Of a stretch of DNA of 5,156 nucleotides, positions 1 to 5,156 are shown piece by piece. The notes beneath the pieces were generated by a model. It worked only from the letters and a program-made list of their open reading frames with translations, was not told the DNA's origin and searched no databases. Each line of letters starts with the position of its first letter. Within the stretch, counting starts at the first letter, position 1. Both the position numbers and the translations under genes were made by a program. Origin of the DNA: Bacteroidales bacterium (GTDB lineage Bacteria; Bacteroidota; Bacteroidia; Bacteroidales; UBA3824); NCBI GenBank assembly GCA_016287995.1, contig JAEEXW010000242.1, positions 1 to 5,156 of the forward strand, read 5' to 3'.

Positions 1-66
1 CTCTTGAGCGGCGTGAACTACGATCGCTCGGTTCGCTCGGTTCGCTTGGTTCGGCGCAGCAATTAA
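1..66 (+). CDS. C-terminal fragment of an unidentified protein (partial, 5' end outside window)
   Basis: Frame 1 is open from the first base and ends at TAA (64-66), giving 21 residues that end in DRSVRSVRLVRRSN. The Ser-Val-Arg-Leu-Val-Arg ending resembles the C-termini of secreted Bacteroidales/Fibrobacter paralog proteins (DUF1566 or Fib_succ_major types), which often finish in SVRLVR or SVRCV. That is a resemblance from memory over very few residues, so no function is assigned. The coding sequence here contains a 9-bp tandem repeat (25-51) and is clearly more GC-rich than the rest of the window. The gene converges on the minus-strand operon, and the hairpin at 89-130 starts 22 nt after its stop, where a terminator would be expected. 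The frame could be chance, but the stop position and following terminator favour a real gene end. Confidence 0.5.
   Translation, partial: LLSGVNYDRSVRSVRLVRRSN
25..51 (+). repeat. 9-bp tandem repeat, three copies
   Basis: The unit CGCTCGGTT occurs at 25-33 and 34-42 exactly, and at 43-51 with one change (CGCTTGGTT). A partial fourth copy starts at 52 (CGG). The unit is three codons long, so copy-number change keeps the frame; in the partial plus-strand gene it reads Arg-Ser-Val, Arg-Ser-Val, Arg-Leu-Val. Confidence 0.8.
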
Positions 67-88
67 CTATGCTTGAAAGAGTTTTTAT

Positions 89-130
89 AAAAAACGACTA
101 TCGAAATATTTTTTTCGGTAGTCGTTTTTT
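89..130. terminator. Bidirectional intrinsic terminator between convergent genes
   Basis: An 18-bp inverted repeat: the left arm 89-106 (A6, CGACTATCGAAA) pairs with the right arm 113-130 (TTTCGGTAGTCG, T6) around a 6-nt loop. One position (101/118) is a U-G wobble in the plus transcript and an A-C mismatch in the minus transcript. The arms end in A6 and T6, so both strands give a stem followed by a U tract. It starts 8 nt beyond the stop of the purine nucleoside phosphorylase gene (minus strand) and 22 nt beyond the stop of the plus-strand partial gene, so it can end both transcripts. Confidence 0.88.
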
Positions 131-137
131 CTTTCTT

Positions 138-947
138 TTATATTTCCTTCAACATTTCTTTGATAATCGTAGTCATACGAGGTTCGGCGGCAGCGGCGGC
201 TTTTTGAACTTCTTCGTGAGTAGGTTTTTCCGTTGTGCCTATACCCATATCGGTTATGACCGAAAGTGCAAAAACTGGCAATCCCATGTGTCGGGCAACA
301 ATCACTTCCGGCACAGTGCTCATTCCGACTGCGTCAGCACCTGCAATGTGGAAAAACTTGTACTCAGCAGGAGTTTCAAACGTTGGACCCGTTACGCCGA
401 TATAAACGCCTTTTTGAAGGTGGATATTGTTCTTCTCGGCAACTTCAAACGCTTTCTTAATATAACGCTTATCGTAAGCCTCCGACATTTCCGGAAAACG
501 GGGACCAAGTTCGTCAATATTTTTACCAATCAAAGGATTAGTACCAAAATGATTGATGTGGTCGGTTATGACCATAATGTCGCCAACTTTGAACGAAGTG
601 TTCATACCGCCCGAAGCATTGCTAACAATCAGCAATTTGATTCCTAACATTTTAAGCACTCTTACGGGAAATGTTACTTGTTCCATAGTGTAGCCCTCGT
701 AATAATGAAATCTGCCTTGCATCGCAACAACTTTTTTGCCCGACAAATATCCGAAAACGAGTTGACCTTTATGACCTTCCACCGTAGAAACGGGAAAATT
801 TGGTATTTCGCTATAACTCAGTGTTTTATAGACTTCAATTTCGTTAGCGAGATTGCCTAAACCAGTGCCGAGGATTATACCTACTTCGGGTTGGAAATCA
901 ACGCACCGTTGTATGTAATCGGTAGTCTGTTTTATTTTCTGTAACAT
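138..947 (-). CDS. punA: Purine nucleoside phosphorylase, class I trimeric type
   Basis: Cytoplasmic purine salvage enzyme that phosphorolyses purine (deoxy)nucleosides to free base and (deoxy)ribose 1-phosphate. The 269-residue product has the usual length and motifs of the human PNP/PunA family: GTGLG (27-31, phosphate loop), GHKGQL (58-63), GRFHYYEGY (78-86), NASGGMN (110-116), TGPTFETPAE (186-195, with catalytic-site Glu191) and MSTVPEVIVARH (209-220), which is identical to human PNP. His244 in THEE matches human His257. The residue equivalent to base-recognising human Asn243 is Asp233 (ITDMG), which may change base preference. I chose the ATG at 947 because it gives 26 residues before GTGLG, the usual family spacing; an ATG at 989 would add 14 residues and deepen the overlap with lpxK. 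With the chosen start the gene overlaps lpxK by 50 nt. It is the last gene of the operon, followed by a terminator. Confidence 0.93.
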   Translation of the reverse strand: MLQKIKQTTDYIQRCVDFQPEVGIILGTGLGNLANEIEVYKTLSYSEIPNFPVSTVEGHKGQLVFGYLSGKKVVAMQGRFHYYEGYTMEQVTFPVRVLKMLGIKLLIVSNASGGMNTSFKVGDIMVITDHINHFGTNPLIGKNIDELGPRFPEMSEAYDKRYIKKAFEVAEKNNIHLQKGVYIGVTGPTFETPAEYKFFHIAGADAVGMSTVPEVIVARHMGLPVFALSVITDMGIGTTEKPTHEEVQKAAAAAEPRMTTIIKEMLKEI

Positions 948-1983
948 ATTTAAGAATTTGTTGATTAAACTTTTGTGCGTCTTCTTCAAATATAAAATTT
1001 ACCTCTATCGGGAGATAATACATTTTTGTTCTGACCTCCAAGTCAAACGCCACCTCTTCAAGCCTTACAGCATCTTTTTCGGTGGTTAAGAGAATTTTGT
1101 TGCTTGAAAGAGACAAAAATGTATCCGTAATGTTTTGAATGTCCTTTTTCGTAAAATTATGGTGATCGGAAAATTTTAATTGCGTAACTTTTCCCGAAAG
1201 ATTTTTCTTGACGTATTCCTCCAACACCTTAGTGTCGGCGATGCCCGTTAAAAGCAGGATTTCAGTATCTTTGGTGATTTCAGGACTATCTGCCGCCTCT
1301 TGAAAAACCTTTTGAGGTGCAGAATATTTAAAGTTTGTAAAATATACCGACTGAAAAGGCAGACGGTTCATATTTTTTGCGATAATGTTTTTTTCAATGG
1401 GTTTTATTTCTTCCGGGCACTTTGTAACGATGATTATATGAGCCCTTGAAGTACCCTTAGAGGATTCCCTGAGTCGTCCGAAAGGCAGAAGATGATCTTC
1501 GTAAACAGGACGATTATAGTCCACGAGAAGTACGTTGACTAACGGCGTAACTTTTCTGTGCTGATATGCATCGTCCAAAACAATGATTTGATTGTCTAAT
1601 TTTTTTTTCAGAATTTTATTGATGCCTTTGACTCTATCTTCGCAGACCGCAACAAATGCCTTTCCCGAAAATTTTTTCACCATTTGTTTTGGCTCGTCGC
1701 CGATTTCCGCAACCGTAGAATCTTTGGTTGCATCCAAGTAGCCGCTCGTTTTACGCTTGTAACCACGACTCAAAATAGTTACATCAAACTTATCTTTTAG
1801 TAAATTAACTATATACTCAGTGTGCGGAGTTTTCCCCGTACCTCCTACTGTTATATTTCCGACTGAAATAACGGGGGCAAGAAACTCATGGGATTTTATA
1901 ACCTTATTATCATATAAGAAATTTCTCACCGAAGTAATAAGGTAATAAAATCCCGATAATATTTTTAGTATAAGTTTCAGCAT
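898..1983 (-). CDS. lpxK: Tetraacyldisaccharide 4'-kinase (lipid A 4'-kinase)
   Basis: LpxK transfers phosphate from ATP to the 4' position of tetraacyldisaccharide 1-phosphate to make lipid IVA, the sixth step of the Raetz pathway, at the inner face of the cytoplasmic membrane. The 361-residue protein has all the family landmarks: a hydrophobic/basic N-terminal helix (about 1-24) for membrane association, VGNITVGGTGKTP with the Walker A loop (41-53), SRGYKRK (72-78), GDEP (95-98), LDDAYQHR (136-143, DDGFQHR in many Proteobacteria), LPFGRLRE (166-173), FSDHHNFT (271-278) and TTEKDAVRL (300-308). Asp96 of GDEP and the DHH motif at 273-275 match the region of the catalytic Asp/His pair described for Aquifex LpxK. 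The ATG at 1983 lies 12 nt after the preceding stop; a GGAG two bases before the ATG is too close for a good ribosome site. The C-terminus runs 50 nt into the phosphorylase gene, so the two are co-transcribed and perhaps translationally coupled. Confidence 0.97.
   Translation of the reverse strand: MLKLILKILSGFYYLITSVRNFLYDNKVIKSHEFLAPVISVGNITVGGTGKTPHTEYIVNLLKDKFDVTILSRGYKRKTSGYLDATKDSTVAEIGDEPKQMVKKFSGKAFVAVCEDRVKGINKILKKKLDNQIIVLDDAYQHRKVTPLVNVLLVDYNRPVYEDHLLPFGRLRESSKGTSRAHIIIVTKCPEEIKPIEKNIIAKNMNRLPFQSVYFTNFKYSAPQKVFQEAADSPEITKDTEILLLTGIADTKVLEEYVKKNLSGKVTQLKFSDHHNFTKKDIQNITDTFLSLSSNKILLTTEKDAVRLEEVAFDLEVRTKMYYLPIEVNFIFEEDAQKFNQQILKYVTENKTDYRLHTTVR
1600..1608 (-). repeat. A9 homopolymer (coding strand) inside lpxK
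   Basis: Nine T on the plus strand, read as nine A in lpxK, encode the Lys run at residues 126-128. It is the longest mononucleotide run I noticed inside a gene here. Such a run can cause polymerase slippage, but the frame is intact. Confidence 0.7.
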
Positions 1984-1995
1984 AACTCCAAATCA

Positions 1996-3255
1996 TCAGC
2001 AAGAGATTCTCTCTGCTTGTTCTTTAATAAATTTGAGGGCTTCTTTTTCATCAATTTGGATTGCATGTCCATTTTTGACTACGATTTTTCCCTTCGCGAT
2101 AACGAGTTTTATTTCTAACGCCTGAGAATTATAAACTAAATGTTTTACAAAATTGTCTTTGCCAAGTTCAAAAGGCGAGTTGTTGTCGAAAACAATTAAA
2201 TTATTTTCACCATCACCTTTAAAATTGTTGATTTTTATGTAATTGTTGTTTGCGCGGAGTCTTTTATAAACATCTGTAAGCGACAAATCGTTATCAGAGG
2301 CAAGTGATGAAAAAAATGCGTGTTTCATCACCTCTATCATACCCTCGCCCGAAAAATCAGAGCCGAGAAGTATGTTATCAAGCCAAATTGAATTAAAGGG
2401 TTTTGTTCCTCGTCTGAAATTACCTATCGGATTGTGAGCAACCCACGCCGGTTTGTTTTTTATGTAACTTCTTTCGTCGTCGCCTATATAATTGGCATTT
2501 GTCAAAATCGTTGACTGATAATCCATTAGCCCCGCCTCATAAAGTCTTAAAACCACATTTCTGCGATAATCCCTCATCGTATTGATTTGGTCTAACTCGT
2601 CTTCGGCAGCGTTAATCAAAACGCCTGTATTATATTCTCTACATTTCCCGGCTACCAATTCAAAAAGTTCTTTGCTTGCAAGATACGAAGCGGCAATTCC
2701 CATAAGTCCTTGGTTTTGAGAAATATAAGCAGCATTTTCGTTAACGGCTTTTTCTGCCGTTGCAAAACCGTCTGCCTCGCACGCGGCAAAACTTTGCAAC
2801 GTGCTTATTCCCACTTCGTTAAACGCCTTGTCAACCAATGCCAAAGACCCATCAATAAATTTTGAAGTTTCGTTTCTGCAAGTTGCAAACGTTGTCCCTG
2901 AACGGGCAGCGTTGATTGCTGCATAAAGCGCACTTGCATAAACTAAATCCTTGTCCAATACTTTGTCAATGTTCCAAAGTATGTCGCTTACATAACGGAA
3001 ATATGTCGTTTCGCGTTTGGTAAAAATTTTTGCCTTAGGAGCAAGCGACAACCCCGGACGCATAAAAGCGTCAGCAAAAGAGTGTATTATGTATTTTCCC
3101 GAACAATCAGCAACCTGATCACCCGTTTGAGGGGTGTATTCGCCGTAATTGTAAAAATTCAAAGTCTCTTTTTCGGGAGTTACGACAACGTCCTTAGCAA
3201 TAAATTCCAAATCGGAATAATTGATGTAAATTCCGTTTTTAAGTATTAAAGACAT
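1996..3255 (-). CDS. Amidohydrolase-superfamily protein, SsnA/ATZ-TRZ-like, apparently without metal-binding histidines (predicted pseudoenzyme)
   Basis: The 419-residue protein follows the architecture of the aminohydrolase/SsnA/chlorohydrolase branch of the amidohydrolase superfamily. It has a small N-terminal beta domain (1-58), a TIM-barrel-like core (about 59-340) and a returning C-terminal strand region (LVIAKGKIVVKNG, 384-396). Recognisable landmarks are SGTT (119-122), the DGSLAL segment (135-140), AAED (216-219), WVAHNPIGN (271-279) and LGSD (297-300). The catalytic histidines are absent in my by-eye alignment: the first HxH falls on Phe64-Met65-Arg66, the GxH before the second ligand on Ala188, the HxxE ligand on Asn215 (Glu218 kept) and the AHC histidine on Asn253. 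Only the terminal Asp (Asp300) remains. Ordinary metal-dependent hydrolysis is therefore unlikely, and a binding, regulatory or structural role is inferred. The gene starts 2 nt after the DUF4301 stop (TAAATATG), which implies translational coupling, and lies 12 nt before lpxK. No signal peptide is seen, so it is probably cytoplasmic. Confidence 0.84.
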   Translation of the reverse strand: MSLILKNGIYINYSDLEFIAKDVVVTPEKETLNFYNYGEYTPQTGDQVADCSGKYIIHSFADAFMRPGLSLAPKAKIFTKRETTYFRYVSDILWNIDKVLDKDLVYASALYAAINAARSGTTFATCRNETSKFIDGSLALVDKAFNEVGISTLQSFAACEADGFATAEKAVNENAAYISQNQGLMGIAASYLASKELFELVAGKCREYNTGVLINAAEDELDQINTMRDYRRNVVLRLYEAGLMDYQSTILTNANYIGDDERSYIKNKPAWVAHNPIGNFRRGTKPFNSIWLDNILLGSDFSGEGMIEVMKHAFFSSLASDNDLSLTDVYKRLRANNNYIKINNFKGDGENNLIVFDNNSPFELGKDNFVKHLVYNSQALEIKLVIAKGKIVVKNGHAIQIDEKEALKFIKEQAERISC

Positions 3256-3257
3256 AT

Positions 3258-4799
3258 TTAATTTTGATGTTGTTCTCTTAACAAGTCCAAAACCGTCTTC
3301 ACAGGTGAAAAAGTCTCAATTGGCACTTCCACAAAAACAGTATTCCAATCCGACATCGCACCATTCCAAAGACCGGGACGTTCGATAGATTTTAAGTTTC
3401 TGCCGTTTTTCGATTTGTGCGAAATAAAACCTGTGAGCGGGTCTGTAAACTGTCTTAAATCGTATTTTTTGCCCTCGCAGTCTGTTAAGTCGCAGACAAG
3501 ATCAACAGGGTTGAAGTGTGTCGCTTTCTTTACTTTTTCTACGCTTTCGGGATTATTAGAGTCGATTTGTGAACTCTCAACGATTTGCAGCGAAGTAGTT
3601 CCGTCCTGATTTTTAGCCCAGAAAGGACCACCGCCCGGCTCGCCTTCGTTCTTTACCATACCGCAAACCCTGAGCGGACGTTTGAGTTTTGCCAAAAGTT
3701 TTTCCGCTTTTTCACTGTCGGAAAGACTTAAAAAACTTTCCGGAAATTCCGTACAAAGTTTTTTGCTGATAAAAACATACGCCTCGTCAAGTTGCTGAGC
3801 CGTAGGATTGTTTTCAAGCAGTTTTATATAATCGGCAATATTTTCTTTGGTTTTGAGAAGATAACCAGCCAAAGCCTCTTTATATCTGATAGTTATTTCT
3901 TTTCGGCTATCGGGTACAACATTATCAATCGTCTTGATAAAAACAAGGCGAGCATTAATGTCGTTTAAGTTTTCAATCAGCGAACCATGTCCCGCCGGAC
4001 GGAAGAGCGGTGAGCCGTCTTCGTTGCGGAAAATCTCGTTGTTGTCGTCAACGGAAATTGTATCCGTAAAAGCCTTCTGTGTTGAAAAACTGATTTCAAG
4101 GTTGCAGTTGTATTTTTCTTCAAAAGAGATTCTCGCCTTGTCAACAAAAGCGGTGAAAAATCCCAAATGCTCCGGCGAAACAGTAAAATGTATTTTAACG
4201 TTTTTGCCTGATTTTGCATATTGTATACCTTCTGCGATGTGCTCCTCAACAGGAGTTCTCGACGTATTTTTGTAGCGGTGAAATTCGATAAGACCTTTTG
4301 GAAGGTTGCCGTAATTAAGACCGTCTTTCGAGATTACGCTATCCACCAACTCTTTCGGCTTATGAGCCTGCAACATCTCCTTTACTGACATGCCGTATTT
4401 TCCGTAAACGATTTTTTGAAGGTTGTCGTAAAAGGCAAACCTATCAATATTGTCAATAAAACGGCGGGCAGGCGAAGAAAGATCGTTGAACTTCTGTTTC
4501 TGCTCCGGCGTGTTGTTGTACTCCGAAACAAAAACAAACAAATCCTTAAACATTCTTGATGCTGCACCCGAGGCAGGAACAAATTTTACGATGTCAATAT
4601 GCTCAGAATCCGCAATGTATTTCTGAACATATTTCGTAATTTCCTCCTCACTAAGGCATCTTATACCGTCGTTTGCCGTAGCAGGACGGACAAGTTCCAA
4701 AAACGGAAAACCGCTTTTGTAGAAGTTAAGTTGCCGGTCGATTTCTCCGGTCGTTATTCCGCGCTCGGCGAAATATTTTATATCTTTATCTGTATACAT
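3258..4799 (-). CDS. DUF4301 family protein, nucleotidyltransferase-like
   Basis: A 513-residue cytoplasmic protein that I recognise as DUF4301, a family I know from Bacteroidota, near its usual length. Its biochemical role is not established as far as I know. Features seen: an N-terminal helical segment with the QLNFYKSGFPFLEL stretch (23-36), a glycine/alanine-rich loop PASGAASRM (75-83), LPKGLIEFHRY (166-176), TPVEEHI (182-188), HFTVSPEH (204-211), FRPAGHGSLIENLND (266-280) and FIKTIDNVVPD (287-297). The second half has KNEGEPGGGPFW (383-394), QIVESSQID (405-413) and HFNPVD (428-433). The order of glycine loop, KGL/EEH motif, GHGxL and IDN resembles UDP-sugar pyrophosphorylases, so a sugar-1-phosphate nucleotidyltransferase or a relative is a reasonable inference. 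I chose the ATG at 4799; a TTG two codons upstream is also in frame but less likely. It is the first gene of the operon and runs almost directly into the amidohydrolase-like gene. Confidence 0.87.
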   Translation of the reverse strand: MYTDKDIKYFAERGITTGEIDRQLNFYKSGFPFLELVRPATANDGIRCLSEEEITKYVQKYIADSEHIDIVKFVPASGAASRMFKDLFVFVSEYNNTPEQKQKFNDLSSPARRFIDNIDRFAFYDNLQKIVYGKYGMSVKEMLQAHKPKELVDSVISKDGLNYGNLPKGLIEFHRYKNTSRTPVEEHIAEGIQYAKSGKNVKIHFTVSPEHLGFFTAFVDKARISFEEKYNCNLEISFSTQKAFTDTISVDDNNEIFRNEDGSPLFRPAGHGSLIENLNDINARLVFIKTIDNVVPDSRKEITIRYKEALAGYLLKTKENIADYIKLLENNPTAQQLDEAYVFISKKLCTEFPESFLSLSDSEKAEKLLAKLKRPLRVCGMVKNEGEPGGGPFWAKNQDGTTSLQIVESSQIDSNNPESVEKVKKATHFNPVDLVCDLTDCEGKKYDLRQFTDPLTGFISHKSKNGRNLKSIERPGLWNGAMSDWNTVFVEVPIETFSPVKTVLDLLREQHQN

Positions 4800-4831
4800 A
4801 AGCAAATTTTGTTTTTTAGTTTACATTTGAA

Positions 4832-4873
4832 AAAAAAGTCCGGCAAAAAAAACTTCAATTTCCGGACTTTTTT
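4832..4873 (-). terminator. Intrinsic-terminator-like hairpin just upstream of the DUF4301 gene
   Basis: A perfect 12-bp inverted repeat, AAAAAAGTCCGG (4832-4843) with CCGGACTTTTTT (4862-4873), has an 18-nt loop. Its GC core CCGGAC is followed on the minus strand by a run of nine T, the classic intrinsic terminator form. On the plus strand it also ends in T6. It lies 32 nt before the DUF4301 ATG. It may end transcripts of the upstream minus-strand gene, or it may lie in the operon leader and act as an attenuator if the promoter at 4974-5005 is the operon's own. Confidence 0.75.
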
Positions 4874-4927
4874 CAAAAAAAATAACACTTAAAATCAAAC
4901 AAGATATGAAAACAATTTTAGTTATAT

Positions 4928-4966
4928 AAAAATCCGTCGCACTCACTGCGGTCTTAATGGATTTTT
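4928..4966 (-). terminator. Bulged hairpin, possible terminator or 5' leader stem
   Basis: The outer stem AAAAATCC (4928-4935) pairs with GGATTTTT (4959-4966), and inside it CGCA (4938-4941) pairs with TGCG (4947-4950) around the loop CTCAC. An unpaired 8-nt bulge lies on one side. On the minus strand the stem ends in GGATTTTTAT, so it could be a weak terminator for the gene ending at 5023. It also begins where a transcript from the candidate promoter would start, so it may be a 5'-end structure instead. Confidence 0.5.
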
Positions 4967-4973
4967 CTGAAAG

Positions 4974-5005
4974 CAAATGTAAATTACTTTTTCGTTACTA
5001 CCAAA
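4974..5005 (-). promoter_or_regulatory. Candidate Bacteroidota-type promoter for the DUF4301-lpxK-punA operon
   Basis: On the minus strand TTTG (5002-5005) is followed after 20 nt by TACATTTG (4974-4981). This matches the Bacteroides sigma consensus of a -33 TTTG and a -7 TAnnTTTG with about 19-20 nt between them. Transcription would start near 4966-4969, giving a leader of roughly 168 nt before the DUF4301 ATG at 4799. The site lies just after the stop of the preceding gene at 5023. In AT-rich DNA such matches occur by chance, but both boxes are exact and the position is right. Confidence 0.55.
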
Positions 5006-5022
5006 TTTTTTTGCATTTTTTT

Positions 5023-5156
5023 TTACAAAAATCTTGCGGTAGTGGTTTCGTTGTCAAAAGCCGTAACTTTAACAACGTCCCCCGCCTTTACGGAGTGCAT
5101 AAAAGCGTCTTCTTTGTTTGGGAAGAGGGCGGAGTACTTTTTCAAAAGTTGGTCAG
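5023..5156 (-). CDS. C-terminal fragment of an unidentified protein (partial, 5' end outside window)
   Basis: On the minus strand a frame is open from the window edge (first full codon at 5154) to TAA at 5023-5025, giving 43 residues. They begin DQLLKKYSALFPNKED and end TTTARFL. The base composition and codon use look like the other genes here, and the stop is followed by hairpins, so this is likely a true gene end. The segment KAGDVVKVTAFDNETTTARF reads like two beta strands with a turn, as in a small beta-barrel or OB-like domain, but I do not recognise the family and assign no function. It is read in the same direction as the operon; the gap to DUF4301 is 223 nt with a promoter candidate, so it is probably a separate unit. 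Confidence 0.62.
   Translation of the reverse strand, partial: DQLLKKYSALFPNKEDAFMHSVKAGDVVKVTAFDNETTTARFL

Noticed and set aside
136..144. LpxK DDAYQHR instead of DDGFQHR as a loss of function (protein residues 136-143 of lpxK, near bases 1555-1578)
   Set aside because: The Asp pair, Gln and His are kept, and Ala/Phe-Tyr variants of this motif are what I recall for Bacteroidota LpxK, so it looks like a clade variant.
69..647. Long plus-strand open frame opposite the phosphorylase gene
   Set aside because: It is antisense to a gene with clear PNP motifs, runs through the terminator hairpin, and its translation has no recognisable domain and is rich in His, Arg and Phe, as expected of a shadow frame.
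1600..1608. A9 tract in lpxK as a phase-variation switch
   Set aside because: The frame is intact, the run is short for an AT-rich genome, and switching off an essential lipid A gene is unlikely; noted only as a homopolymer feature.
3934..4275. Plus-strand and alternative minus-strand open frames inside DUF4301
   Set aside because: Both lie wholly within a gene with conserved motifs in another frame, and neither has a plausible domain.
4821..4826. ATGTAA start-stop sequence 21 nt before the DUF4301 ATG on the minus strand
   Set aside because: Start-stop elements can affect translation, but a six-base match in AT-rich DNA is expected by chance and has no ribosome site.
4840..4880. Second promoter-like match (TTTG followed by a T-run ending in TTTG) on the minus strand near the 12-bp stem
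   Set aside because: The -7 box departs from TAnnTTTG and the match lies within the poly-T and hairpin arms, where such matches arise from low complexity.
4599..4892. Plus-strand open frame across the start of the DUF4301 gene
   Set aside because: It covers the DUF4301 N-terminus in antisense and continues through a terminator-like hairpin; the protein is low-complexity Phe/Lys at its end.
4984..5015. Ten-codon open frame on the minus strand right after the stop at 5023
   Set aside because: It starts 8 nt after the previous stop, is only MQKNLVVTKK, and overlaps the promoter candidate; nothing supports translation.

Overview
The window looks like a chromosomal segment of a Bacteroidota organism, most likely order Bacteroidales. 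It is AT-rich. It encodes LpxK, so the host is a Gram-negative lipid A maker, and it carries a protein of what I recognise as the Bacteroidota-restricted DUF4301 family. The genes lack strong Shine-Dalgarno sequences. The one good promoter candidate fits the Bacteroidota consensus (TTTG, about 20 nt, TAnnTTTG) rather than an E. coli sigma-70 promoter.

Layout, left to right. Bases 1-66 hold the last 21 codons of a plus-strand gene whose end contains a 9-bp tandem repeat. Bases 89-130 are a strong bidirectional intrinsic terminator between this gene and the minus-strand operon that converges on it. The operon fills 138-4799 and reads right to left: a DUF4301 protein (nucleotidyltransferase-like), an amidohydrolase-fold protein that seems to have lost its metal-binding histidines, lpxK (lipid A 4'-kinase), and a trimeric-type purine nucleoside phosphorylase. 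Spacing is very tight (2 nt, 12 nt, then a 50-nt overlap), so one transcript is likely. Bases 4800-5022 are an intergenic or leader stretch with two hairpins and a promoter candidate. Bases 5023-5156 are the 3' end of another minus-strand gene that I cannot identify.

Two genes are clear housekeeping functions: lpxK for outer-membrane biogenesis and purine nucleoside phosphorylase for nucleoside salvage. The two upstream genes are the novel part. The amidohydrolase-like protein keeps the fold's landmark motifs but has Phe/Arg/Ala/Asn at the positions where ATZ/TRZ- or SsnA-type enzymes have catalytic and metal-binding His. It is co-translated, almost stop-to-start, with a DUF4301 protein whose motifs resemble a sugar-nucleotide pyrophosphorylase with an altered glycine loop. 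This pair, placed just upstream of lpxK, is the best candidate here for an undescribed system. Its function cannot be read from the sequence.

I saw no tRNA, rRNA, CRISPR array, insertion sequence or phage gene, and no frameshift in the four complete genes.
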